DNA of 64,000 nucleotides from NCBI RefSeq assembly GCF_946222305.1, contig NZ_CAMIHZ010000005.1, forward strand, positions 1-64,000, given 5' to 3'. Source of the DNA: an uncultured Corynebacterium sp. (GTDB lineage Bacteria > Actinomycetota > Actinomycetes > Mycobacteriales > Mycobacteriaceae). This document shows positions 1 to 7,301 of the stretch, one piece after another (the first letter of the stretch is position 1; each line of letters opens with the position of its first letter). The position numbers and the translations under genes were made by a program. The notes beneath the pieces were generated by a model. It was given only the letters and a program-made list of their open reading frames with translations. It did not search any database and was not told where the DNA came from.

Positions 1-55
1 GCGCATCACCTTGCCAAGGTGAGGGTCGCGAGTTCGAGTCTCGTCATCCGCTCCA
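1..55 (+). tRNA. tRNA-Gly (GCC), 3' part
   Basis: The first 55 bases are identical to the last 55 bases of the complete tRNA-Gly at 295-370. They contain the anticodon loop TTGCCAA (anticodon GCC), the T arm, the 3' acceptor strand CATCCGC, discriminator T and an encoded CCA. The 5' acceptor strand and most of the D arm lie before the window. The two copies flank tRNA-Cys and tRNA-Val. Confidence 0.93.
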
Positions 56-95
56 AGGTTCACTAAGGTGGGCCACATACGGCAAACACTGCCCT

Positions 96-167
96 GGTGG
101 AATGGCTGAGTGGCTTAGGCAACGGTCTGCAAAACCGTGTACACGGGTTCGATTCCCGTTTCCACCT
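96..167 (+). tRNA. tRNA-Cys (GCA)
   Basis: A full 72-nt cloverleaf: acceptor GGTGGAA pairs with TTCCACC, anticodon stem ACGGT/ACCGT encloses CTGCAAA (anticodon GCA), and the T arm ACGGG-TTCGATT-CCCGT is perfect. The discriminator is T. CCA is not encoded, so it must be added after transcription, unlike the flanking tRNA-Gly copies. Confidence 0.95.
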
Positions 168-186
168 CAAGAACAATTGAATTAAA

Positions 187-258
187 GCGCGTTTAGCTCA
201 GCGGGAGAGCGCTTCCCTGACACGGAAGAGGTCACTGGTTCGATCCCAGTATCGCGCA
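187..258 (+). tRNA. tRNA-Val (GAC)
   Basis: A 72-nt tRNA: D stem GCTC/GAGC, anticodon stem CTTCC/GGAAG around CTGACAC (anticodon GAC), T stem ACTGG/CCAGT. The acceptor is GCGCGTT against ATCGCGC, which leaves a T:T mismatch at positions 6:67 where A:T would complete the helix. CCA is not encoded. Confidence 0.94.
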
Positions 259-294
259 CGAGCAGTCGCCGTACTGTTACGGTGGTTGATCAAT

Positions 295-370
295 GCGGAT
301 GTAGCGCAGTTGGTAGCGCATCACCTTGCCAAGGTGAGGGTCGCGAGTTCGAGTCTCGTCATCCGCTCCA
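295..370 (+). tRNA. tRNA-Gly (GCC), complete
   Basis: A complete 76-nt tRNA including encoded CCA: acceptor GCGGATG/CATCCGC, anticodon stem TCACC/GGTGA around TTGCCAA (GCC), T arm GCGAG-TTCGAGT-CTCGT. It duplicates the partial tRNA at 1-55. It is the last gene of the cluster and is followed within 8 bases by a terminator hairpin. Confidence 0.96.
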
Positions 371-377
371 CAGTTTC

Positions 378-416
378 AGCCCTAGAGTCAATTACATCGG
401 CTCTAGGGCTTCTTTC
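378..416 (+). terminator. Intrinsic terminator of the tRNA cluster
   Basis: A perfect 10-bp inverted repeat, AGCCCTAGAG (378-387) and CTCTAGGGCT (401-410), with a 13-nt loop, is followed by TCTTTC. It sits directly after the last tRNA. The rest of 417-567 holds no gene. A TAGGCT-like -10 element around 553 could serve aftC with a very short leader. Confidence 0.8.
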
Positions 417-567
417 ATCTCGTGGTTACTTTTAACTCAAGGCCTCTTCGCCACTCCCCTTAAGTCATGCCCCGCCCCCTTCATCTCAACCTGCGGACTT
501 GCCACCTCGCCCGTCTCCGGAGTGCCTCCCTCACATTCCCCCCACAGCCGTCTAGGCTCAATTAACG

Positions 568-1860
568 ATGAAGAAGCATCAGACCCCTTCGACTGAACAC
601 GCGGAGCGCCCCAGCACGCGCCGCGCCAGCGCCAAGCTTTCGGGAGCTCGCGCTTCTATTGCGCTGACCATGATCATGTGGCCACTGGCCCTGATGACAT
701 TCGCTCACAAGACATTCCTCTCGCCTTTTAACGATCACCCCACGGATGATTTCACCACGGTGATCAGCGCCCTTCGTCGCTTCCGCGCTCATATCCCCGT
801 GTATAACGAGGACTACTCCACGGTCGATCCGCACTACCTCTACTCCCCTGGCGGAACCTTGCTGCTGAGCCCCATGGCTTATCTCCCGGAACACTTAGGT
901 CGCCCCGCCTACATCGTCCTCAACGCTGTAGCCACTGTCCTCGCGATCGCGGTGTTGACGAAGCTTTTCCGTTTCTCCATGCGCGGTCCGGTCCTGCCAG
1001 CGGCAACATTCATTGTCTTTTCCACCGAAGCCGTCCAAAACACCCTGCTATTTTCCAATATCAACGGTCTGCTGTTGTTCGCCGAAGCCGGATTCCTCTA
1101 CTTCCTCATCCACCGCCGAGACATCCTGGCCGGCCTCGTCATCGGTTTGGCCATCGTGGTTAAGCCGCAGTTCGCACCACTTCTTTTCCTTCCTCTTGTT
1201 CGACGCCAACTTTCCACCATCCTCGTTGGACTCGGGATACCTATCGCTCTCAACCTCGCCGCTATCCCCCTCATGGTCAGCCCCGGCGACTACCTCGACA
1301 AACTCGTGCCATACCTAGGACAGGTTCGCGATTACGCGAACTCCTCAATCTCGGGCATCATGACCTACTTCGGCTTCTCCGACACCACAATTTTGCTGTG
1401 GCGCGTTCTCGCTGCAATCTGCGTCATCATCAGCATCGTGCTACTGCTGCGGTGGCGTGATCGCGACGAGGTCATGTGGGTCACGACAACTGCTGGCGTA
1501 CTGCTCGTGGGCGTGTTCCTCATTTCCTCGTTGGGTCAGATGTACTACTCCATGCTGCTGGTGCCTATGTTCTTCACGGTTTTGCGCTCCCAGAGCGTCA
1601 TGCACTCCCCTATTGCCTGGCTGGGCGTGTACTTCTGCATGAGCCTCGACGAATGGATGTCCGACCGTTGGGTCTGGGCCGGGCGCATCTTCGAATACAG
1701 TCGCGGCACCATTGGTTGGGGCTTCCTGCTCGTGAGCATCACCACGACCGTCGTGGTGTGGACACTTATGGAGCGCAAACAGGGGCGCCACATCCTCGGG
1801 GACTTCCACGAGAACGGTTGGTGGCCCAAACGTGGGCGCGCCGTGGCGGCGTCGGAATAG
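568..1860 (+). CDS. aftC: Arabinofuranosyltransferase AftC-like (GT87/DUF2029 membrane protein)
   Basis: A 430-residue polytopic membrane protein of the DUF2029/GT87 family. Members use decaprenyl-phosphoarabinose at the outer face of the membrane; AftC adds the alpha-1,3 branches of arabinan in arabinogalactan and lipoarabinomannan. About ten hydrophobic segments run from residue 30 to 410. The early extracytoplasmic loop has acidic NDHPTDD (about residues 55-61), where GT-C enzymes keep catalytic Asp residues. The neighbour msrB matches the aftC-msrB pair of M. tuberculosis (Rv2673-Rv2674). No strong ribosome binding site is visible, so the mRNA may be nearly leaderless. The last codons GCG-TCG-GAA-TAG form part of the dispersed motif described in the findings. 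The family is certain; the exact linkage rests on synteny. Confidence 0.82.
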   Translation: MKKHQTPSTEHAERPSTRRASAKLSGARASIALTMIMWPLALMTFAHKTFLSPFNDHPTDDFTTVISALRRFRAHIPVYNEDYSTVDPHYLYSPGGTLLLSPMAYLPEHLGRPAYIVLNAVATVLAIAVLTKLFRFSMRGPVLPAATFIVFSTEAVQNTLLFSNINGLLLFAEAGFLYFLIHRRDILAGLVIGLAIVVKPQFAPLLFLPLVRRQLSTILVGLGIPIALNLAAIPLMVSPGDYLDKLVPYLGQVRDYANSSISGIMTYFGFSDTTILLWRVLAAICVIISIVLLLRWRDRDEVMWVTTTAGVLLVGVFLISSLGQMYYSMLLVPMFFTVLRSQSVMHSPIAWLGVYFCMSLDEWMSDRWVWAGRIFEYSRGTIGWGFLLVSITTTVVVWTLMERKQGRHILGDFHENGWWPKRGRAVAASE

Positions 1861-1916
1861 AGTACACTCGCCCACATCAAGCCGACAGCCAAGCTGCGAC
1901 GGAGAGGCAAGAACAC

Positions 1917-2360
1917 ATGAGTCAATCAAGCGGACCTCGGTTGAAACCGATCCAAGATTTCCGGAACTTGAGCGAAGAAGACTGGAAACAGCGCCTCAGT
2001 CTCGAGGAGTACCAGGTGCTGCGGCAAGCGGGAACGGAAGCGCCGTTTAAGGGTGAGTACACCGATACGGAAACCGCTGGTGTGTATCGTTGTCGCGCGT
2101 GCGGGGCAGAGTTGTTCCGCTCGACGGAGAAATTCCACTCCCATTGCGGGTGGCCGAGTTTTTATGACCCGAAGGATTCCGACGCAGTGATCACCCGGGA
2201 GGATAACTCCCTAGGGATGCGACGCGTAGAGGTGTTGTGCGCGAATTGCGAGAGCCACCTCGGGCATGTTTTCGCCGGGGAAGGGTACGATACGCCGACG
2301 GACTTGCGGTACTGCATCAACAGCATTTCACTGACTTTGGAGCCGGCCGAGGACAATTAA
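1917..2360 (+). CDS. msrB: Peptide-methionine (R)-S-oxide reductase
   Basis: A 147-residue cytoplasmic MsrB that reduces methionine-R-sulfoxide in proteins. The zinc cysteines are C59/C62 and C108/C111, the catalytic selenocysteine-equivalent is C133 in RYCINS, and HCGWPSF lies at 76-82. The length is normal. The reading frame stays open upstream into aftC, but ATG 1917 is preceded by GGAGAGG at 1901-1907 and begins where the family begins, so it is the chosen start. It probably shares a transcript with aftC (56-base gap) and ends at the hairpin at 2463. Confidence 0.95.
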   Translation: MSQSSGPRLKPIQDFRNLSEEDWKQRLSLEEYQVLRQAGTEAPFKGEYTDTETAGVYRCRACGAELFRSTEKFHSHCGWPSFYDPKDSDAVITREDNSLGMRRVEVLCANCESHLGHVFAGEGYDTPTDLRYCINSISLTLEPAEDN

Positions 2361-2462
2361 GGTTTCGGGTGTGTGGAGTCTATATCGATGTGAAGCAGCG
2401 CCTCCTGAGCGAAAACGTGACGAAGCATGCCCTGGCCGAGAAAAAGGCGCGTTGTGAAAAAG

Positions 2463-2505
2463 AAGGCCCGCCCCAGCAGTAATTGATGCTGGGGCGGGCC
2501 TTTTG
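2463..2505. terminator. Bidirectional terminator between msrB and hemY
   Basis: A GC-rich perfect inverted repeat: AAGGCCCGCCCCAGCA (2463-2478) and its complement TGCTGGGGCGGGCCTT (2487-2502), with an 8-nt loop. T-runs follow on the plus strand and A-runs precede it for the minus strand. It lies between two convergent genes, so it can end both. The interval 2361-2462 shows nothing else. Confidence 0.88.
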
Positions 2506-2528
2506 TCTTGCTTAGAGTGGTGTGGTTC

Positions 2529-4019
2529 CTAGAGCATCTCGGCGATGATCTCGTCGGCCGCGCGGATGCCCGTGGCTGCAGAAGCGGGCACGCCAACGCC
2601 ATCCAGCATGGATCCGGCTAAAGCCAGCCCCTTAATGGCCCGGACCTCTTCGTAGGCCTTTTGCATGGCCTCCAGGTAGCCCACGCCGTAGCGTGGCAGT
2701 CCGCCCCACCACCGCTGGACGAAGAACTCCTCTGGGCGTTTGCGCTCTCCCGTGACCTTCGCCAAGTCATCAATCGCGTACGTCAACAACGCGCGGTCAT
2801 CAACGTCCAGGTACCACGGCTCAGAGAAAGTGCCGAAGCTCGCCCGCACGAAGGCACCGCCACGCTCGCCGAGGTGTGGCCACTTGCGCGAGGAGAAGGT
2901 GAAGGCCTTCGCATCCGTGGGCGAGTCCGCTCCCAGCAAGACTCCGGAGCGTCGCGGAATGCCGTGATCGGAAGCCATTCGCATACCCACCACCACGGAG
3001 CTGGCGAGTTCCACTTCGTGCAATATCTCGGCAGCTTGTGGTGCCATGTGGTCAAGCAATACGGCAGCGGTGGGCGCAGGGGTGGCGATGACGAGGGCAT
3101 CGAATTCACCCAAGGGTTCCACGTACCAGCCATTGCGGGTGCGACCGATGGATTCGACACCCGTGTTGAAGAAAACCTCGGGATCGGCCTGGTGCACCAT
3201 GGCTTCCAGCAAACCACGGTATCCACAGCGCAGGCTCTTGAATACGGCCCCGGTGCCGTTGGTGCGCTTGCGGCGGGCGGATCGGTCGTCCAGGATGTGG
3301 GCGATGGCGTCGGTAAGATAAAACCCTTGACCGTCCGCACCCAGTTCGTCGAGCTTCGTGGCAAGCTCCGGCATGGTCGCCCGCACGCCTAGGTCGTAGG
3401 CGGTGCAGGAATAAACGCCGCCGAGCAGCGGGGACACCAACCGATCGACGACCAGCCGGCCGAAGCGTGCCTCCACCAACTGCCCGACGGTCGTGTCTTG
3501 TCCGGCAGACCATGTCATCGGCTGGCCGTGCTTTTCCTCGTCAACCCGGCGAGCGCCATCCTCGCCGACTATATGGGCGATGGAAGCACCATCGCGAGGA
3601 ATTCCCATCAAAGTGGTTCGTGGAATGTCTACGAGCTGGCCCTCTACAAACAACCCGCTGGGCAAGCCGGAGGGTTCTTCCAGTTGATCTCCGAGACCGA
3701 CTTCCCGGATAAGTTCGGTGAAGTCGCTGCGCATGGATAGAAATGCCTCTGCGCCCATGTCGACCGGACCTCCAAGGAAGTTCACCGACTTCAGCTTCCC
3801 ACCTAGACGGTCGTAGGCTTCGCACAAGAAGATCCGGGCGCTGCTTCCCAGCTGTTTGCGCAATCGCCAGGCCGCGCTCACACCGGCTATACCCCCGCCG
3901 ACGACTGCAATGCGCAGCCCGCGCAACTTGTGCAGTTCCGCGTCGCTCAGCGATAGCTGGGAATGAACGTCAACTGGTGCGCCTGGGCCGTAGTCGTTGG
4001 CAGATTGTGGCGAACTCAT
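2529..4019 (-). CDS. hemY: Coproporphyrinogen III / protoporphyrinogen oxidase (FAD)
   Basis: A 496-residue flavoprotein of the HemY/CgoX family. In Gram-positive bacteria and actinobacteria it oxidises coproporphyrinogen III to coproporphyrin III in the coproporphyrin-dependent haem route. The FAD-binding Rossmann motif VVGGGIAG is at 39-46, followed by LGGKL near 72-76. The C-terminal part (GVGVPASAATG..AADEI) is typical of the FAD-closing region. The first 30 residues are a non-conserved extension. Its ATG overlaps the hemE stop (ATGA at 4016-4019), so it is translationally coupled downstream of hemE. HemQ, which often adjoins this gene, is not here. Confidence 0.93.
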   Translation of the reverse strand: MSSPQSANDYGPGAPVDVHSQLSLSDAELHKLRGLRIAVVGGGIAGVSAAWRLRKQLGSSARIFLCEAYDRLGGKLKSVNFLGGPVDMGAEAFLSMRSDFTELIREVGLGDQLEEPSGLPSGLFVEGQLVDIPRTTLMGIPRDGASIAHIVGEDGARRVDEEKHGQPMTWSAGQDTTVGQLVEARFGRLVVDRLVSPLLGGVYSCTAYDLGVRATMPELATKLDELGADGQGFYLTDAIAHILDDRSARRKRTNGTGAVFKSLRCGYRGLLEAMVHQADPEVFFNTGVESIGRTRNGWYVEPLGEFDALVIATPAPTAAVLLDHMAPQAAEILHEVELASSVVVGMRMASDHGIPRRSGVLLGADSPTDAKAFTFSSRKWPHLGERGGAFVRASFGTFSEPWYLDVDDRALLTYAIDDLAKVTGERKRPEEFFVQRWWGGLPRYGVGYLEAMQKAYEEVRAIKGLALAGSMLDGVGVPASAATGIRAADEIIAEML

Positions 4020-5161
4020 TGGTTGTGAACCTCCTCGAAGGCTCGTGTGATGGCATCTGGGTCAGTCGATGGCAAAACGCCGTGGCCGAGGTTAAAAATG
4101 TGTCCACGCGCTAGGCCACGGTCGATGGCACGATCAGCCTCGGTGCAAATGCGTGTGACGTGCTGCTTGATCGCATCGGGTCCGGCGAAGAGGACAGCTG
4201 GATCCAAGTTCCCCTGCAACGTCTTTGCACGGTCACTGGGTTCCAGAGCCGGATCGGCCTCGGCCAGCGCTGCAGTGACACGCTCGGCGGCAAAGTCCAT
4301 GGGCACACGCCAATCCACACCAACGACATCGGGGCCGGCAATTGCCATATCGCCCAACAACTCTCCGGTTCCCACACCAAAGTGGATCATGGGCACCCCA
4401 TAGGGACGTACCGCATCGAAAATCTCCTTGGAATACGGTTGGACGAACTCGCGATAATCACGCGCGGTCAGGTAGCCCGCCCACGAATCGAACAGCTGGA
4501 TAGCATCCACCCCAGCTTCGAGCTGTATCTGCAGGAAGCGGATGATCGTCGGAGTCAGCTCGCGCATGAGCGCATGCCAAGTATCGGGTTGGGAGTACAT
4601 CAATCCCTTGGTGGTTTCGTGATTCTTCGACGGCCCACCTTCCACCAGGTATGACGCCAATGTGAACGGAGCTCCTGCAAAGCCGATCAGAACCTGATCA
4701 TCTCGCAGCTCCTCGAGGATGTGGGAAATACCTTGAGCAATTGGCTCCAACTGTTCACGGTGGATCTCTGGCAGCGCTGCGATCTGTTCCGGCGTGCGAA
4801 CCGCTTCAGCCATCACCGGGCCACGGCCGGGAACAATGTCGATTTCCACACCAGCGGCCTTGAGGGGGACGACGATATCCGAGAACAAAATGGCTGCGTC
4901 CGCGTCGTGGCGTCGGACAGGTTGCATAGTGATCTCGGCCAGTAGCTCGGGCATGAAGCAGGAGTCGAGCATGGGGATCCCCTCGCGTACCTTGCGGTAT
5001 TCGGGCAGCGATCGGCCCGCTTGGCGCATCATCCAGACGGGGCGACGGGACGGCTTTTCACCCCTAGCAGCAGCCAAAAATGGAGCATCGGAACTGGCTC
5101 GACGATGGGAAGCAGCAGCTTCAAGCTGGGGTTCAAAAGCCTTATCAGTCATAAGTGCCAT
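4016..5161 (-). CDS. hemE: Uroporphyrinogen decarboxylase
   Basis: Cytoplasmic enzyme that decarboxylates uroporphyrinogen III to coproporphyrinogen III, the step before HemY. Both family signatures are present: PVWMMRQAGRSLPEYR near the N-terminus with the catalytic arginines, and GFAGAPFTLASYL in the middle. Asp and Tyr positions in ILFSDI and DSWAGYL are kept. Start choices are ATG 5161 (used here), ATG 5152 (MTDKAF) or TTG 5173; none has a strong ribosome binding site. It is the first gene of hemE-hemY and is divergent from the DUF3000 gene across a short interval. Confidence 0.94.
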   Translation of the reverse strand: MALMTDKAFEPQLEAAASHRRASSDAPFLAAARGEKPSRRPVWMMRQAGRSLPEYRKVREGIPMLDSCFMPELLAEITMQPVRRHDADAAILFSDIVVPLKAAGVEIDIVPGRGPVMAEAVRTPEQIAALPEIHREQLEPIAQGISHILEELRDDQVLIGFAGAPFTLASYLVEGGPSKNHETTKGLMYSQPDTWHALMRELTPTIIRFLQIQLEAGVDAIQLFDSWAGYLTARDYREFVQPYSKEIFDAVRPYGVPMIHFGVGTGELLGDMAIAGPDVVGVDWRVPMDFAAERVTAALAEADPALEPSDRAKTLQGNLDPAVLFAGPDAIKQHVTRICTEADRAIDRGLARGHIFNLGHGVLPSTDPDAITRAFEEVHNQ

Positions 5162-5275
5162 TATGCCAGTCAATCAGTGGGGAATCTAAAGGCGACGCAG
5201 GGCAAACTATTGACCCCGGTGTGTACCGGCGCGCCTAACCACATCCCCAAACCTTCAACGCTAGGTTTAGACATC

Positions 5276-5923
5276 GTGAGCCAAGACACTGAGATTCCCC
5301 AGTACTTCCACGAAGCCGTCCGCTCCATGACGGAAGCGGAGGTACGAAGTGGCATTCAGATCACCGAGATCCGCCCACCACGCAACCTCGCACCGTTGAG
5401 CCATGCGGTTGGGCTCGAAGTCGTGCACACAGACGAAAGCACTGGTGAAACGACCATCGCCGCCGATTCCAGCGGTCACGATGCGTTCGGGCGTCTCATC
5501 CTGCTGCACGATCCGGCGTCCGAAGAACACTGGCGCGATCCCGCCACGACTCAGCTGTCTCCGAAAATGCGCTTGGTGGCCTACATCCAGGCGGACATGG
5601 ACGCTTCGGTAGCCTCCGATCCCCTGCTGCCCGACGTGGCGTGGGATTGGTTGAATGAACAACTCGAGACCCCAAGTTGCACTTACACCGATCTCGGGGG
5701 GACGGTGACGTCCACTGCATCCGTACGATACGGCGAGATCGGCGGCCCGCCACGCGCGTTCCAATTGGAGATGCGCGCGTCATGGACTGCTGTGGGTGCC
5801 GACCTTACCGCCCACGTCACCGCGTTTTCCCACGTGCTCGCCAATGTCGCGGGCATGCCGCCAGAGGGGGTGGCCGCCCCAAGGTTCGGCGGCAATCAAT
5901 CGCGCCAAGCGATGCAGCGTTAG
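5276..5923 (+). CDS. DUF3000 family protein
   Basis: A 215-residue protein matching the actinobacterial DUF3000 family, which has no known function. It contains no membrane segment and no recognisable catalytic motif. It keeps its conserved place between hemE and rnd (as Rv2680-Rv2681). The frame is open farther upstream inside hemE, but GTG 5276 (MSQDTEIPQYF) gives the family length. No Shine-Dalgarno sequence precedes the GTG; a TAGGTT-like -10 box lies just upstream, so the mRNA may be leaderless. It ends 15 bases before rnd, suggesting one operon. Confidence 0.82.
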   Translation: MSQDTEIPQYFHEAVRSMTEAEVRSGIQITEIRPPRNLAPLSHAVGLEVVHTDESTGETTIAADSSGHDAFGRLILLHDPASEEHWRDPATTQLSPKMRLVAYIQADMDASVASDPLLPDVAWDWLNEQLETPSCTYTDLGGTVTSTASVRYGEIGGPPRAFQLEMRASWTAVGADLTAHVTAFSHVLANVAGMPPEGVAAPRFGGNQSRQAMQR

Positions 5924-5938
5924 CTTGATCCATATCGA

Positions 5939-7261
5939 ATGAAGAAGATCTCCCGCCCGTCCGGTGGCGTGCCCGCGGTGCGTCGCACTCCAGAACAACT
6001 CGATGCGGCCCTGCACTTGCTGCGCCAAGGCGAAGGGCCTATTGCCATCGATACCGAGCGCGCGGCCATGTATCGCTTTGATGACCGCGCGTATCTCATT
6101 CAACTCCGCCGCGAGGGTGTGGGCAGCTTAATCATTGACCCCACCGCTCATCCGGAGGAACTGCTCAGGTGGCAGGACGAACTACTCGCTGACGTCCCTT
6201 GGCTACTCCATGCAGCACACACCGACCTCCCCTCGCTTCTGGCCTTGGGGTGGAATCCCGGGAAGGTGCTCGATACGCAGATCGCGGCCAAGCTATTAGG
6301 CTGCCAGCGTCTTGGGCTTTCGCTGCTGTTGGAGGAATTCCTCTCCATCTCCATTCCGAAGGACAAGGGCAATGCGGACTGGTCCCATCGCCCGCTCAAC
6401 AACTCTCTGCTCGCCTACGCGACTCTCGATGTCGAATTCCTTCTACAGATGCACCACATCATGGTCGAAGAGCTCGCCGAACTCGGCCGCTTGGAGTGGT
6501 ACCACCAGGAATGCGAACACGACCGCCTGCAGGGCACAGCCCTGAGAGATCCGGTGTGGACAAACATGAAGGGCGCTCGCTTCTTGCGCCCGGGCACCCG
6601 AGCTGCCCTCGTGGCTCGAGAACTTTTCGATGAACGCACCCGCATCGCCAAGATTGCGGATATTCCCCCGGAACGGCTGCTGTCCTCGAAGGTCATCATG
6701 GCGATCGCTCCTCTCAGGCGCTCCATGGCCATTCGCGAACTCACCGCCGAGTTTGACCGCCCAGTTCGCGGCCCCGGCGCTGACCGCATCAACCCGCATC
6801 GCCACGCTGTCACTTTGCATTCTTTACGCGACGCCATTTCGCGCGCCCACGACTTCCCCACCAGTTCCACGCGCTCCTCGGCATCGACAAACGCAGCGGA
6901 GGGCGGAAGTGGCGCCAGCGATCACCAACACCGACCCGATCCAAAGACGTGGGAAGATGACCACCCCACCGCGTGGGCCACGTTAAAGATTCTCCGTGAA
7001 TCCAACCAAGAGCTCGGTGCCGACCTGGGTGTGAGTACCGATACCATCCTTGTGGCTCGCCAGATGAAGTTCGTGGCGTGGGAGTTCGCCCAGCGGATCG
7101 CGCAGTCACCACCGGACCCCAGTGACGTAGACTCCGTGGAGGACATCCTCGGACAGCTCCTGCAAAGGGCGGGGTGCCGCCCCTGGCAGGTAGAGCTTGT
7201 GCTGAATGATGCGACCCCCTACTTGATGGACGAGGTCGTGGACGGCGGGGCGTCGGAATAA
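5939..7261 (+). CDS. rnd: Ribonuclease D (3'-5' exonuclease with HRDC domain)
   Basis: A 440-residue DEDD-type exonuclease that trims 3' ends of structured RNAs. Exo I is AIDTERA (about 36-42), Exo II is LLHAAHTDL (about 90-98), and Exo III is YATLDVEFLL (about 161-170) with the Tyr-x3-Asp of the DEDDy subclass. An HRDC-like helical region follows (about 215-290), then a low-complexity linker (305-340) and a second HRDC-like C-terminus. It ends with Gly-Ala-Ser-Glu encoded by the dispersed motif copy at 7248-7265. Convergent with dxs. Confidence 0.92.
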   Translation: MKKISRPSGGVPAVRRTPEQLDAALHLLRQGEGPIAIDTERAAMYRFDDRAYLIQLRREGVGSLIIDPTAHPEELLRWQDELLADVPWLLHAAHTDLPSLLALGWNPGKVLDTQIAAKLLGCQRLGLSLLLEEFLSISIPKDKGNADWSHRPLNNSLLAYATLDVEFLLQMHHIMVEELAELGRLEWYHQECEHDRLQGTALRDPVWTNMKGARFLRPGTRAALVARELFDERTRIAKIADIPPERLLSSKVIMAIAPLRRSMAIRELTAEFDRPVRGPGADRINPHRHAVTLHSLRDAISRAHDFPTSSTRSSASTNAAEGGSGASDHQHRPDPKTWEDDHPTAWATLKILRESNQELGADLGVSTDTILVARQMKFVAWEFAQRIAQSPPDPSDVDSVEDILGQLLQRAGCRPWQVELVLNDATPYLMDEVVDGGASE

Positions 7262-7265
7262 AAAG
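7248..7265 (-). repeat. Copy of the dispersed T-tract/GACGCC motif at the end of rnd
   Basis: Read on the minus strand this is CTTTTTATTCCGACGCCC. The same 18 bases recur at 51759-51776. It includes the rnd stop codon. Confidence 0.55.
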
Positions 7266-7301
7266 AGTTTTCACCCCGCGCTCAGCTAGCAGCAAACTCC
7301 G

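Noticed and set aside
1476..1916. N-terminal extension of msrB into aftC
   Set aside because: The extra 147 residues are an out-of-frame reading of aftC; MsrB begins at ATG 1917 with a ribosome binding site.
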